64,000 bases of DNA from Caldimonas mangrovi (GCF_023721835.1 NZ_JAMKFE010000003.1:1-64000); one strand, 5' to 3'. Numbered from the stretch's first letter, positions 8,588 to 16,653 are shown. Program-made: numbers and translations. Notes: generated by a model not told the origin, from the sequence alone.

Positions 8588-9414
8588 GTCTGAGCCTGCG
8601 CAACCTGCGCTACTTCTGCGCCGCCTACGAAGAACGCAGCACGGTGGGCGCGGCGCGCGCGTGCCATGTCACGCAGCCGGCGGTGTCGGCAGCCATCGCG
8701 CAGCTCGAGCAGGAGCTGGGCGTGCGGCTGTTCCTGCGCCAGCAGCGCGGTCTCGCGCCCACGCCGGCGGCACAGCGCCTGTACCGCCTGGGCGGCAAGC
8801 TGCTGGCCGACACGCAGGCCATCGCGGCCAGCTTTCGGGACACGGCAGACAACCCGCGGCTGGCCTTGCGGCTGTTGCCGTCGCTGGATCCGGCATCGGC
8901 GCGACGGCTGCTGCGTCAGTGGCGCCAGCAGATGCCGCGGCTCGAGCTGTCGGTCGTCGGCCCCGAGGAGCCTGCCGACGTCGAGCTGACGTCCAGCCGC
9001 TGCGCGACCGACGGCACGAGTTTCGTGCCGCTGTGGGAAGAGAGTTATGTGCTGGCGGTGCCCGAGGACCATCCGCTCGCGGTGCAGGAGCAGGTCGGCC
9101 TGGTCGACCTGCATGGCGTGGCCTTCATCGAACGCACGCATTGCGAGATGCATGCGGCCTGGCAGGCCGCGATGGGGCGCGGCGAAGTGCTGCCGCAGGT
9201 GCGCGCCCGGGTCACCGACGAAGAGTGGGCGCTCAGCCTGGTGTCGGCCGGCGTCGGTGTGACGATCGCGCCGTTGCATGCGGCGGTGCAACGCGAGGGC
9301 GTGGTGCTGCGCACGGATGTGGCCGAGTTGCAGCCCTACCGACGCTCCATCGGCCTGGCCTACCACCCGCCCGCGACGGCGGTGCTCGACGCCTTGTTGC
9401 CGGACCCTGGCTGA
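8584..9414 (+). CDS. LysR-family transcriptional regulator
   Basis: 276 residues from the ATG at 8584, which overlaps the hydrolase stop. The N-terminal winged helix is clear: LRNLRYFCAAYEERS, then HVTQPAVSAAIAQLEQELGV and LFLRQQRGLAPTPAA. The C-terminal region is the periplasmic-binding-protein-like effector domain (LAVPEDHPLAV, LSLVSAGVGVTIAP). The effector domain is shorter than usual around residues 90-150. Translational coupling to the hydrolase suggests control of that enzyme or its substrate pathway. Effector unknown. Confidence 0.9.
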   Translation: MSLSLRNLRYFCAAYEERSTVGAARACHVTQPAVSAAIAQLEQELGVRLFLRQQRGLAPTPAAQRLYRLGGKLLADTQAIAASFRDTADNPRLALRLLPSLDPASARRLLRQWRQQMPRLELSVVGPEEPADVELTSSRCATDGTSFVPLWEESYVLAVPEDHPLAVQEQVGLVDLHGVAFIERTHCEMHAAWQAAMGRGEVLPQVRARVTDEEWALSLVSAGVGVTIAPLHAAVQREGVVLRTDVAELQPYRRSIGLAYHPPATAVLDALLPDPG

Positions 9415-9423
9415 CGCGAACCG

Positions 9424-10314
9424 TCAGGGCTCGAAAGCACGTCCGAGCGCATCGACCATGGCGCGTGCGACGGCCCCGCCGCGGTCGAGTTCCGGATTGA
9501 AGATGCCGACGTGCATGCCACGCGCCTTGGGGCGGTGCAGCGCGACGCGCAGCGCCGCCACCAGTTCGTCCCACGACAGCCCGCCCGGCAGGCGGTAGTC
9601 GACGGCCGGCATGACGGCGTCGTCGAGCGCGTCGGCGTCGAGGTGGAGCCAGTAGCCGTCGATCGGCTGCGCCTCCAGACGGGCGACCGCACGGTGTGCC
9701 GAAGCCGCCGCGCCTTCGGTGCGCACGGCCTGCAGGTCGATCTGCAGGATCGCGGTGTCCTCAATGCGCGGGCTGTGGAACCGGTCGGCCTCCGGTGCAT
9801 CCCGGCGGCCGTAGACCACCACATCCTCGTCTCGCACCAGCGGGCGCCGGCCTTCGAGCGCTGCGACGACGGCCGGCCCGCGGCCGGTCGCAAAGGCCAG
9901 GTCCATCGACGCGGCCTCGCCGTCGGGCAGCACCTCGGGAAGATAGAAATCCGAGTGCGCGTCGATGAAAAACAGTCCTGGGCGCCCGCGGCGTCGCAAC
10001 GCGAGCAGGTTGCCCAGCACGATGCTGCAGTCACCGCCGAGCACGAGCGGAAAGCCGCCCTCGTCCAGCACCTGTCCCACCGCATCCGCGAGCCCCAGCG
10101 AGAAGCTGGCGATGGCGGCGGCGTTGAGCACGCCGCTGCCGGCGTCGACCTGCGTGCCATGCGGCGGGGGGTCGAGGCGGGGGCCGGGCAAGGCGTGCAG
10201 GCGTTCGGCGAGGCCGGCGTCGAGCAGCGCCTGCGGCAGGTGCTCGACGCCGCGCGCGGACAAGCCCAGCGCGGAGGGCGCGTGGACCAGGGTGGGGCGA
10301 AACAAGTGGGCCAT
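9424..10314 (-). CDS. Arginase/agmatinase/formimidoylglutamase-fold hydrolase
   Basis: 296 residues from the ATG at 10314; an in-frame ATG at 10353 would add 13 unremarkable residues. Ureohydrolase motifs are GGDCSIVLG, FFIDAHSDFY and LHLDADALDD, giving the dimanganese ligands DAHxD and DxD. The first motif has Cys where classical arginases have His (GGDHS), and the last motif has DALDDAVMP where agmatinases have DxxDP. Substrate is therefore uncertain and may be a guanidino compound other than arginine. It lies downstream of the VOC gene with an 85-bp gap, perhaps in one transcript. Family sure, substrate not. Confidence 0.8.
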   Translation of the reverse strand: MAHLFRPTLVHAPSALGLSARGVEHLPQALLDAGLAERLHALPGPRLDPPPHGTQVDAGSGVLNAAAIASFSLGLADAVGQVLDEGGFPLVLGGDCSIVLGNLLALRRRGRPGLFFIDAHSDFYLPEVLPDGEAASMDLAFATGRGPAVVAALEGRRPLVRDEDVVVYGRRDAPEADRFHSPRIEDTAILQIDLQAVRTEGAAASAHRAVARLEAQPIDGYWLHLDADALDDAVMPAVDYRLPGGLSWDELVAALRVALHRPKARGMHVGIFNPELDRGGAVARAMVDALGRAFEP

Positions 10315-10399
10315 GCGAGTCGGCGAGGGCCGGATCGCAGCAGCAACTCGCATGCCCCGTGCCCCGCGCGGCCCGTGGACCCTTCAACCGCGGGGACGC

Positions 10400-11161
10400 T
10401 CAGCGTTGCATCGTGTCCTGCAACATCGCCACGGTGGCGCCGAGCGGGTCGATCAGCACCGCGAAGCGGCCGACGTTCGGGATGTCGGTCGGCGGCATCG
10501 TCACCGTGGCGCCGAGCGAGCGCGCCTTCTCGGCGCTGGCGTCGCAGTCGTCCACGGCCACGTAGGGCAGCCACATGGTCGGCATCGCCGGGTCGGTGGC
10601 CCGGAAGACGCCGGCGCGCGAGACGCCGCCAGCCTTCAGCAGGTAGTAGGTGCCCTGCTCGCCCATGTTCATCGCTTCGCGGGTGTAGCCGAACACCTGC
10701 TCGTAGAACGCCAGCGCGGCCCCCTCGTCCAGCGTCCACAGCTCGGCCCAGCACCAGTGGCCGGCCGGCGGCGGGTCGACGTCGGCCGGGTCGTCGTCGT
10801 GGCCCTGCCACATCGACACCACGGCACCGGTCGGGTCGGTGACTGCCGCCCCGCGGCCGGCCGGGCCGAACTCGGTCGGCGGCAGCAGCGAGCGAGCGCC
10901 GGCCGCGACCGCCGCGGCATGGGTCGCGTCGAGGTCGGCCACGCTGATGTAGCCCATCCACAGGCTCGGCACGTCGGGCTCGATCTGGCGGTAGCCGCCG
11001 ATGCCCTGCTCGCCGGCGTGAATCATCGGGTAGGCCGCATCGCCCATCGCCACCTCTGCGGAGCGCCAGCCGAACAGCGCGTCGTAGAAGCGTTGTGCGT
11101 TGGCGGGGTCGGCCGAGAGGTGTTCGAACCAGACGAACTTGCCGGGCAGTCGATGGGCCAT
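10400..11161 (-). CDS. Two-domain VOC (glyoxalase/bleomycin-resistance-like) protein
   Basis: 253 residues from the ATG at 11161, preceded by a strong ribosome site (caggagaccc). Two vicinal-oxygen-chelate modules are in tandem: residues ~1-120 (FVWFEHLSADPANAQRFYDA, AAVTDPTGAVVSMWQ) and ~125-250 (CWAELWTLDEGAALAFYEQV, AVLIDPLGATVAML). Proteins of this architecture are common in actinobacteria and proteobacteria and mostly uncharacterised. It is divergent from the sigma54-controlled transporter operon, with 366 bp between the two starts. Metal and substrate are unknown. Confidence 0.88.
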   Translation of the reverse strand: MAHRLPGKFVWFEHLSADPANAQRFYDALFGWRSAEVAMGDAAYPMIHAGEQGIGGYRQIEPDVPSLWMGYISVADLDATHAAAVAAGARSLLPPTEFGPAGRGAAVTDPTGAVVSMWQGHDDDPADVDPPPAGHWCWAELWTLDEGAALAFYEQVFGYTREAMNMGEQGTYYLLKAGGVSRAGVFRATDPAMPTMWLPYVAVDDCDASAEKARSLGATVTMPPTDIPNVGRFAVLIDPLGATVAMLQDTMQR

Positions 11162-11263
11162 CGTGGGTCTCCTGATCGGAATCAAGGCCCAGCATAGGCG
11201 AGAACCGGCCGACCGCACAGCTCAACGTCAGCTGAACGGCTGTCCGATGTCGAGACAGCACCG

Positions 11264-11344
11264 CGGGAAAACGCTGACTCACGGGCGGACACTTTCCAGG
11301 CGGTGAGACATGCGGGAAATCCCGTGAGACACCAGCGTTTCCCG
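11264..11344. promoter_or_regulatory. Extended inverted and direct repeats, candidate sigma54 activator (enhancer) sites
   Basis: A 22-base arm at 11264-11285 (CGGGAAAACGCTG then CTCACGGG) is repeated inverted at 11321-11344 (CCCGTGAGAC then CAGCGTTTCCCG). Between them GTGAGACA occurs twice in the same orientation, at 11303-11310 and 11324-11331, 21 bp apart, and CGGGA-AA-TCCCG forms a dyad at 11313-11324. The block is centred about 100 bp upstream of the predicted sigma54 start site, the usual place for enhancer-binding-protein dimers. Repeats and spacing are seen directly; which protein binds is inferred. Confidence 0.7.
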
Positions 11345-11380
11345 TTGGCCGACAAGCACTTGCGCGCATGCACCAAAGCG

Positions 11381-11395
11381 TGGCACAGGCCTTGC
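11381..11395 (+). promoter_or_regulatory. Sigma54 (-24/-12) promoter of the transporter operon
   Basis: TGGCAC-AGGCC-TTGC matches the RpoN consensus TGGCAC-N5-TTGC at every fixed base. The GG (11382-11383) and GC (11394-11395) are separated by exactly 10 bases. The start site should be near 11407, giving a leader of about 120 nt before the first binding-protein gene. The rest of the 366-bp gap from 11162 holds the upstream repeats and no gene that I can support. A sigma54 activator gene is in the same cluster. Confidence 0.88.
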
Positions 11396-11527
11396 GCTCG
11401 GTGTTCCGCGCTGCGGGCCGTGGGGGCTCGCCGCTGAACCGAAATCAAGACACACAAACATGGGAGCGTGCTGAGTCGGGCGTGTCGGCGCATGGCCGCG
11501 TCCCCGGCCGATACCGCGGAGTTGTTG

Positions 11528-12664
11528 ATGAAGTCCTCGCGCTGGTCGTTCCGTCTCGTGTTGACGGTGAGTTTGTGGTGGTGGGTGCCGGGCCTGGCTG
11601 GCGCCGAGGTGCTGGTCGGGCAGGTCGCGCCGCTGTCGGGTGTGCTCGCGAGCACCGGCAAGCACATGGTGCTGGGCGGCAAGGTGTACTTCGATTGGGT
11701 CAATACGCAAGGGGGCGTGCATGGCGAGAAGATCCGCACCGTCGTGGTCGACGATGGCTACAAGGTCGACGAGACGGTGCGGCTGACACGCGACATGGTG
11801 GGCAATCCCGACGTGGTGGCGCTGTTCGGTTTCGCCGGCACTGCCAACGTCGGCAAGCTGCTGCAGGACAAGGTGCTGGAAGAAGCCGGCATCGCCCTGG
11901 TGGCGCCCTATACCGGCGGCGAGCCGCTGCGCAACCCGTACAACCCATGGATCTTCCATGTGCGTGCCGGCTATGCCGACGAGGCGGAGCACATGGTCAA
12001 GCAGCTCTACACCCAGGGCGTGCGCCGCGTGGCCGTGCTCTACCAGGACGACGCCTTCGGCAAGGCCGGGCTGGCGGGCGTGGAGGCGGCGATGGGCCGG
12101 CGTGCGCTGGAAGTGGCCGCGGCGGCGCCGTACGAGCGCAACACCGACGAGGTGGGTGCGGCCGTCAAGCAGATCATGGCCGCACAGGCCCAGGCGGTGA
12201 TCATGGTCGCGATCAACCGGCCTGCCGCGGCCTTCGTCAAGCAGTACCGCGAAGCGGGCGGCGGCGGGCAGCTGTTCAACATCTCGGTGGTCGACCCGGC
12301 CGAACTGGTCCGCCTGGCCGGGCTGAACCATGCACGCGGGCTCGGCATCAGCCAGGTCGTGCCCTACCCCTACCAGCCCCTGCTGCCGGCAGTGAGCGAA
12401 TTCCATCGCCTGATGAAGCAGTACGCGCCGGGCGAGGACGTGAACTACACGAACTTCGAGGAGTTCCTCGGCGCCAAGGTGCTGGTCGAGGCGCTGCGCC
12501 GAGCGGGGCCGAAGCCCACGCGTGCGGCGGTGATCCGCGCGCTCGAATCCATGAACGCCTACGACCTGGGCGGTGTGACGGTGGGCTTCTCGAAGAACAA
12601 CCGCATCGGCTCGCGTTACGTCGAGGTCACCGTGATCGGCAGCACCGGAAAACTACTGAAGTGA
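11528..12664 (+). CDS. HAAT-family ABC transporter substrate-binding protein (first of two)
   Basis: 378 residues from the ATG at 11528 (upstream cggagttgttg). It has a signal peptide (KSSRWSFRLVLTVSLWWWVP, cut after AGA) and a type 1 periplasmic-binding fold: VLVGQVAPLSGVLASTGK, GGVHGEKIRTVVVDDGYKVD and AVLYQDDAFGKAGL are typical of LivK/Peripla_BP_6 proteins. It is the first gene after the sigma54 promoter. This family binds amino acids, amides, aromatic acids or short hydroxy/keto acids, so leucine specificity should not be assumed. The 3-hydroxybutyrate dehydrogenase gene at the end of the cluster hints at a short acid ligand; that is inference. Confidence 0.9.
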   Translation: MKSSRWSFRLVLTVSLWWWVPGLAGAEVLVGQVAPLSGVLASTGKHMVLGGKVYFDWVNTQGGVHGEKIRTVVVDDGYKVDETVRLTRDMVGNPDVVALFGFAGTANVGKLLQDKVLEEAGIALVAPYTGGEPLRNPYNPWIFHVRAGYADEAEHMVKQLYTQGVRRVAVLYQDDAFGKAGLAGVEAAMGRRALEVAAAAPYERNTDEVGAAVKQIMAAQAQAVIMVAINRPAAAFVKQYREAGGGGQLFNISVVDPAELVRLAGLNHARGLGISQVVPYPYQPLLPAVSEFHRLMKQYAPGEDVNYTNFEEFLGAKVLVEALRRAGPKPTRAAVIRALESMNAYDLGGVTVGFSKNNRIGSRYVEVTVIGSTGKLLK

Positions 12665-12677
12665 ATCCGCAGGAGAC

Positions 12678-13457
12678 ATGAACCACCACGCCAACCCCAT
12701 TCTCGAGGTCCGCGGCCTGACCAAGGAGTTCAAGGGCTTCACCGCGGTCAGCGGCGTCGACCTCACCGTGCAGCGCGGCACCATCCACGCGCTGATCGGC
12801 CCCAACGGCGCCGGCAAGACGACCTGCTTCAACCTGCTGACCAAGTTCCTGGAGCCGAGCGCGGGCAGCATCGTCTACAACGGCCGCGACATCACGCGCG
12901 AGTCGCCGGCGCACATCGCGCGGCGCGGCATCATCCGTTCGTTCCAGATCTCGGCGGTGTTCCCGCACCTCACGGTGCTGGAGAACGTGCGTGTGGGCCT
13001 GCAGCGCAAGCTGGGCACGGCCATGCATTTCTGGAAGAGCCAGTCGACGCTGGCGCCGCTGAACGGGCGCGCGATGGAGCTGCTCGACGAAGTCGGCCTG
13101 GCCGACTTCGCGCACACCGAGACGGTGAGCCTGCCCTACGGCCGCAAGCGCGCGCTCGAGATCGCGACCACGCTCGCGATGGATCCCGAGCTGATGCTGC
13201 TCGACGAACCGACCCAGGGCATGGGCCACGAGGACGTCGACCGCGTGACGCAGTTGATCAAGAAGGTCGGTGCGGGCCGCACCATCCTGATGGTCGAGCA
13301 CAACATGAACGTCGTCTCGTCGATCGCCGACCGGATCACCGTGCTGCAGCGCGGTGCCATCCTGGCCGAGGGGCCGTATGAAGAGGTGTCGCGCAACCCC
13401 GCGGTGATCGAGGCCTACATGGGCAGCGCCGACACCGAGCTGGCAGGAGCACATTGA
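12678..13457 (+). CDS. livG: HAAT-family ABC transporter ATP-binding protein, LivG type
   Basis: 259 residues, 13 bp after the binding-protein gene with a site gcaggagac. Walker A is GPNGAGKTT, Walker B is LMLLDEPTQGMG and the H-loop is MVEHNMNVV. The signature motif is the LivG-type SLPYGRKRALEIA in place of LSGGQ. The C-terminal extension (VIEAYMGSADTELAGAH) is also usual for LivG. It should form a heterodimeric ATPase with the LivF-type protein downstream. Because the LivF partner has an altered Walker A, this subunit may carry most of the hydrolysis. Symbol denotes family, not proven leucine transport. Confidence 0.93.
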   Translation: MNHHANPILEVRGLTKEFKGFTAVSGVDLTVQRGTIHALIGPNGAGKTTCFNLLTKFLEPSAGSIVYNGRDITRESPAHIARRGIIRSFQISAVFPHLTVLENVRVGLQRKLGTAMHFWKSQSTLAPLNGRAMELLDEVGLADFAHTETVSLPYGRKRALEIATTLAMDPELMLLDEPTQGMGHEDVDRVTQLIKKVGAGRTILMVEHNMNVVSSIADRITVLQRGAILAEGPYEEVSRNPAVIEAYMGSADTELAGAH

Positions 13458-13486
13458 TGGCCCACCCCCGAAACGCCTTCGACGCT

Positions 13487-13560
13487 CCCCCTCGAGAGGG
13501 CGCCACCAGCGGCCCGGCAAGGCCGGCTCCACGGTGTGCGCCGGGTTGGCCGCCGCTGGC
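13487..13560. repeat. Palindromic intergenic repeat, copy 1 (inside the transporter operon)
   Basis: The segment cccctcgagagggcgccacc, then agcgg, c/a, ccggcaa, gccgg and tcc blocks, is shared with 15595-15652. It contains CCCTCGAGAGGG and CCGGCAAGGCCGG dyads and later cgccgctggc, which can pair with the leading gccaccagcggc. It fills most of the 141-bp gap between the two ATPase genes. I recall similar elements as abundant intergenic repeats in Comamonadaceae/Rubrivivax-type genomes, but no copy number can be given here. Confidence 0.7.
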
Positions 13561-13598
13561 TGCGCAGCGCCTTGAGTTGATCGGAAGGGGAGGCGCGT

Positions 13599-14306
13599 GT
13601 GACCGCTGCCATTGAAGTTCGGGACCTGCACGCCTGGTATGGCGAGTCGCACATCCTGCACGGCGTCGACATCACCGTGAACAAGGGCGAGGTCGTCACG
13701 CTGCTCGGCCGCAACGGCGCCGGACGCACGACCACCCTGCGAGCCATCATGGGCCTCACCGGCGAGCGCCGCGGCTCCATCCGCATTCACGGCACCGAGA
13801 CGGTGGGCCAGCGCACGCACCGCATCGCGCACCACGGCATCGGCTACTGCCCCGAAGAGCGCGGCATCTTTGCCAGCCTGTCGTGCGAAGAGAACCTGAT
13901 GCTGCCGCCCAGGCTGCGCAGCAACGGGGCCGGCATGGGCGTGGACGAGATCTACGAGATGTTCCCCAACCTGGCCGAGCGCCGCCACAGCCAGGGCACG
14001 CGCCTGTCCGGCGGCGAGCAGCAGATGCTGGCGGTGGCGCGCATCCTGCGCACCGGCGCCGACGTGCTGCTGCTCGACGAGATCTCGGAAGGCCTGGCCC
14101 CGGTCATCGTGCAGGCGCTGGCGCGAATGATCCGCACGCTCAAGGCCCGCGGCTACACGGTGGTGATGGTGGAGCAGAACTTCCGCTTCGCCGCGCCGCT
14201 GGCCGACCGGCTCTACGTGATGGAGCACGGAAAGATCGTCGAGTCCTTCGGCGCATCGCAACTCCATGAAAAGCTGCCCGTGCTCCATGAGCTGCTGGGT
14301 GTCTGA
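13599..14306 (+). CDS. livF: HAAT-family ABC transporter ATP-binding protein, LivF type, with Arg in Walker A
   Basis: 235 residues from a GTG at 13599 with site gaaggggaggcg. LivF features are RLSGGEQQMLAVARIL (signature), VLLLDEISEGLAP (Walker B) and MVEQNFRFA (H-loop). The Walker A reads GRNGAGRTT: the invariant Lys is Arg, confirmed in the DNA as gga-cgc-acg at about 13726. Lys-to-Arg here normally weakens ATP binding or hydrolysis, so the pair may use one competent site. I have an impression that some LivF homologues share this change. All other motifs are intact, so it is not a pseudogene. Confidence 0.9.
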   Translation: MTAAIEVRDLHAWYGESHILHGVDITVNKGEVVTLLGRNGAGRTTTLRAIMGLTGERRGSIRIHGTETVGQRTHRIAHHGIGYCPEERGIFASLSCEENLMLPPRLRSNGAGMGVDEIYEMFPNLAERRHSQGTRLSGGEQQMLAVARILRTGADVLLLDEISEGLAPVIVQALARMIRTLKARGYTVVMVEQNFRFAAPLADRLYVMEHGKIVESFGASQLHEKLPVLHELLGV

Positions 14307-14322
14307 CGCGAATTTCAACCAA

Positions 14323-14336
14323 GGGGCGAGCGCCCC
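14323..14336. other. Short GC hairpin in the leader of the second binding-protein gene
   Basis: GGGGCG-AG-CGCCCC is a perfect 6-bp dyad lying 17 bp downstream of the LivF stop and 20 bp before the next start codon. There is no T run, so it is not a canonical terminator. Its position suggests an mRNA-stabilising or processing hairpin, as often found before highly expressed binding-protein genes. The role is inferred. Confidence 0.4.
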
Positions 14337-14355
14337 ACCTCAGAGGAGTCACACG

Positions 14356-15564
14356 ATGAGACAAACCACGCTGGCCGCCGCGGCCGCCGCCCTGGCCTTG
14401 GGCCTCGGTGCCACGCAGACCCTGGCCCAGGTGTCGAACGACGCGGTGAAGATCGGCTTCATCACCGACATGTCGAGCCTGTACGCCGACATCGACGGCA
14501 AGAACGGCGTCGAGGCGATCCGCATGGCGATCGAGGACTTCGGCGGCAAGGTGCTGGGCAAGCCGATCGAGCTGGTCTCGGCCGACCACCAGAACAAGGC
14601 CGACATTGCCGCCTCGAAGGCGCGCGAGTGGTTCGACCAGGACAACGTCGACATGATCCTCGGCGGCACCAACTCGGGCACCGCGCTGGCGGTGAGCGGC
14701 CTGGCCTCCGGCAAGAAGCGCGTGTACTTCAACGTCGGCGCCGGCTCGGCACGCCTGACCAACGAGGACTGCACCCCCTACACGGTGCACTACGCGTACG
14801 ACACCGTCGCGCTGTCGAAGGTGACCGGCTCGGCCATCCTCGAGCAGGGCGGCAAGAGCTGGTTCTTCCTGACTGCCGATTACGCCTTCGGCCACTCGCT
14901 GGAGAACGACACCGCCACGGTCGTCAAGGCCAAGGGCGGCACGGTGGTCGGCTCGGTGCGCCACCCGCTCAATGCGTCGGACTTCTCGTCCTTCCTGCTG
15001 CAGGCGCAGTCGTCGAAGGCGCAGATCCTGGGCCTGGCGAACGCCGGCGGCGACTTCGTCAACGCGGTGAAGGCCGCACGCGAGTTCGGCATCAACAAGA
15101 GCATGAAGATGGCCGGCCTGCTGGTGTTCCTGAACGACGTGCACAGCCTGGGCCTGCAGAACACGCAGGGCCTGCTGATGACCGACAGCTGGTACTGGGA
15201 CACCAACGACGAGACCCGCAAGTTCGCGCAGCGCTTCTTCGACAAGACCAAGAAGATGCCCAGCAGCCTGCAGGCCGCCGACTACTCGGCCATCACCACC
15301 TACCTGAAGGCCGTGCAGGCCGCCGGCACCGACGACGCCGACAAGGTGATGGCGCAGCTCAAGAAGACGAAGCTCGACGACTTCTATGCCAAGGGCTACA
15401 TCCGCAAGGACGGTCGCTACGTGCACGACATGTATTTGATGCAGGCCAAGGCGCCGAGCGAGTCCAAGGCCCCGTGGGACCTGCTGAAGAAGGTGGCCAC
15501 CGTGCCGGGCGAGCAGGCGTTCACGACGCCGGCCGAGTCCAAGTGTTCCCTGATGAAGGGCTAG
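14356..15564 (+). CDS. HAAT-family ABC transporter substrate-binding protein (second of two)
   Basis: 402 residues from the ATG at 14356 (agaggagtcacacg). The signal peptide ends TQTLAQVSN. The mature part is a Peripla_BP_6 protein: VKIGFITDMSSLYADIDGKN, KADIAASKAREWFDQDNVD, GGTNSGTALAVSGLA and FFLTADYAFGHSLENDT. It differs substantially from the first binding protein in the same operon, so the transporter may accept two ligand classes or ligands of different affinity. A hairpin precedes it and a repeat element follows it, which could adjust its expression relative to the membrane components. Confidence 0.92.
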   Translation: MRQTTLAAAAAALALGLGATQTLAQVSNDAVKIGFITDMSSLYADIDGKNGVEAIRMAIEDFGGKVLGKPIELVSADHQNKADIAASKAREWFDQDNVDMILGGTNSGTALAVSGLASGKKRVYFNVGAGSARLTNEDCTPYTVHYAYDTVALSKVTGSAILEQGGKSWFFLTADYAFGHSLENDTATVVKAKGGTVVGSVRHPLNASDFSSFLLQAQSSKAQILGLANAGGDFVNAVKAAREFGINKSMKMAGLLVFLNDVHSLGLQNTQGLLMTDSWYWDTNDETRKFAQRFFDKTKKMPSSLQAADYSAITTYLKAVQAAGTDDADKVMAQLKKTKLDDFYAKGYIRKDGRYVHDMYLMQAKAPSESKAPWDLLKKVATVPGEQAFTTPAESKCSLMKG

Positions 15565-15594
15565 AGAGAGAGACCACCCCTACGGCCTTCGGCC

Positions 15595-15652
15595 GCCCCT
15601 CGAGGGGCGCCACCAGCGGACCGGCAAAGCCGGATCCGCAGTGGCCGCTGGG
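15595..15652. repeat. Palindromic intergenic repeat, copy 2 (inside the transporter operon)
   Basis: Here CCCCTCGAGGGG is a perfect palindrome, followed by cgccaccagcgg, ccggcaaagccgg and agtggccgctggg. It matches copy 1 at 13487-13560 over about 45 bases with a few changes. The leading gccaccagcgg and trailing ccgctgg can pair around the central ccggc/gccgg stem. It lies in the 194-bp gap between the second binding-protein gene and the LivH-type permease gene. Confidence 0.7.
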
Positions 15653-15758
15653 TTTGTCCGGTGCATGCGGGCAGACCTGCGCAGCGGTATGAAGGCCCAA
15701 CCGCAACGGCCGCGGGGATCTTCCCGCGTGCATTTGCCAGCGCGAACCTGGTCGTCAA

Positions 15759-16643
15759 ATGGACATCTTCGGTATTCCCTTGCCCGCGATGCTGAGCCAG
15801 CTGCTGCTGGGTCTCGTCAACGGCTCGTTCTACGCGGTGTTGAGCCTGGGCCTGGCGGTCATCTTCGGGCTGCTCAACGTCATCAACTTCGCGCACGGCG
15901 CGCTGTTCATGCTGGGCGCGCTGCTGGCCTGGATGGGCATGGACGCGCTGGGCCTGAACTACTGGGTGATGCTGCTGCTGTCGCCGCTGGTGGTCGGCGG
16001 GCTCGGCGTGATCATCGAGCGCACGCTGCTGCAGTGGATCTACAAGCTCGACCACCTGTACGGCCTGCTGCTGACGCTGGGCATCACGCTGGTGATCGAA
16101 GGCGTGTTCCGCTCGGTCTACGGTGTTTCCGGCCAGCCGTACTCGGCGCCGGACCAGCTCACCGGGGCGATGGATCTGGGCTTCATGATGCTGCCGGTCT
16201 ATCGTGCGTGGGTGGTGGTGGCGGCGCTGGCCGCCTGCTTCGCCACCTGGTACGTGATCGAGAAGACCAAGCTGGGCGCCTACCTGCGCGCCGGCACCGA
16301 GAACCCGAAGCTGGTGGAGGCCTTCGGCATCAATGTGCCGCTGATGGTGACGCTGACCTATGGCTTCGGCGTCGCGCTGGCCGCCTTTGCCGGCGTGCTG
16401 GCCGCGCCGGTCATGCAGGTGACCCCGCTGATGGGGCAGAACCTGATCATCGTCGTCTTCGCGGTCGTCGTGATCGGCGGCATGGGCTCGATCCTGGGCG
16501 CCATCGTGACCGGCCTCGGGCTCGGCGTCGTCGAAGGCATGACCAAGGTGTTCTACCCCGAGGCGTCGACCACGGTGGTGTTCGTCATCATGGTCATCGT
16601 GCTGCTGATCCGCCCTGCCGGCCTGTTCGGCAAAACACGTTGA
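15759..16643 (+). CDS. livH: HAAT-family ABC transporter permease, LivH type
   Basis: 294 residues with about eight hydrophobic segments. Family signatures are LLGLVNGSFYAVLSLGLAVI near the N terminus, GLLNVINFAHGALFMLGA, and the cytoplasmic coupling region TKLGAYLRAGTENPKLVEAF. It pairs with the LivM-type permease 10 bp downstream. The ATG at 15759 lacks an obvious ribosome site, and the upstream gap contains a palindromic repeat, so its translation may be modest. Confidence 0.94.
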   Translation: MDIFGIPLPAMLSQLLLGLVNGSFYAVLSLGLAVIFGLLNVINFAHGALFMLGALLAWMGMDALGLNYWVMLLLSPLVVGGLGVIIERTLLQWIYKLDHLYGLLLTLGITLVIEGVFRSVYGVSGQPYSAPDQLTGAMDLGFMMLPVYRAWVVVAALAACFATWYVIEKTKLGAYLRAGTENPKLVEAFGINVPLMVTLTYGFGVALAAFAGVLAAPVMQVTPLMGQNLIIVVFAVVVIGGMGSILGAIVTGLGLGVVEGMTKVFYPEASTTVVFVIMVIVLLIRPAGLFGKTR

Positions 16644-16653
16644 GGAGCGACCC

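Noticed and set aside
9360-11369. 669-codon leftward frame across the arginase-like and VOC genes
   Set aside because: Arg/Ala/Pro-rich shadow frame typical of high-GC DNA; the two real genes are in other frames with recognisable families and good starts.
12627-14318. 563-codon leftward frame opposite livG and livF
   Set aside because: It is the antisense of two well-conserved ATPase genes and shows no family motif.
14323-14336. Rho-independent terminator between livF and the second binding-protein gene
   Set aside because: The stem lacks a following T run and the downstream gene clearly belongs to the same operon.
13487-15652. CRISPR-like repeats
   Set aside because: Only two copies, 2 kb apart, palindromic throughout and without regular spacers or cas genes.
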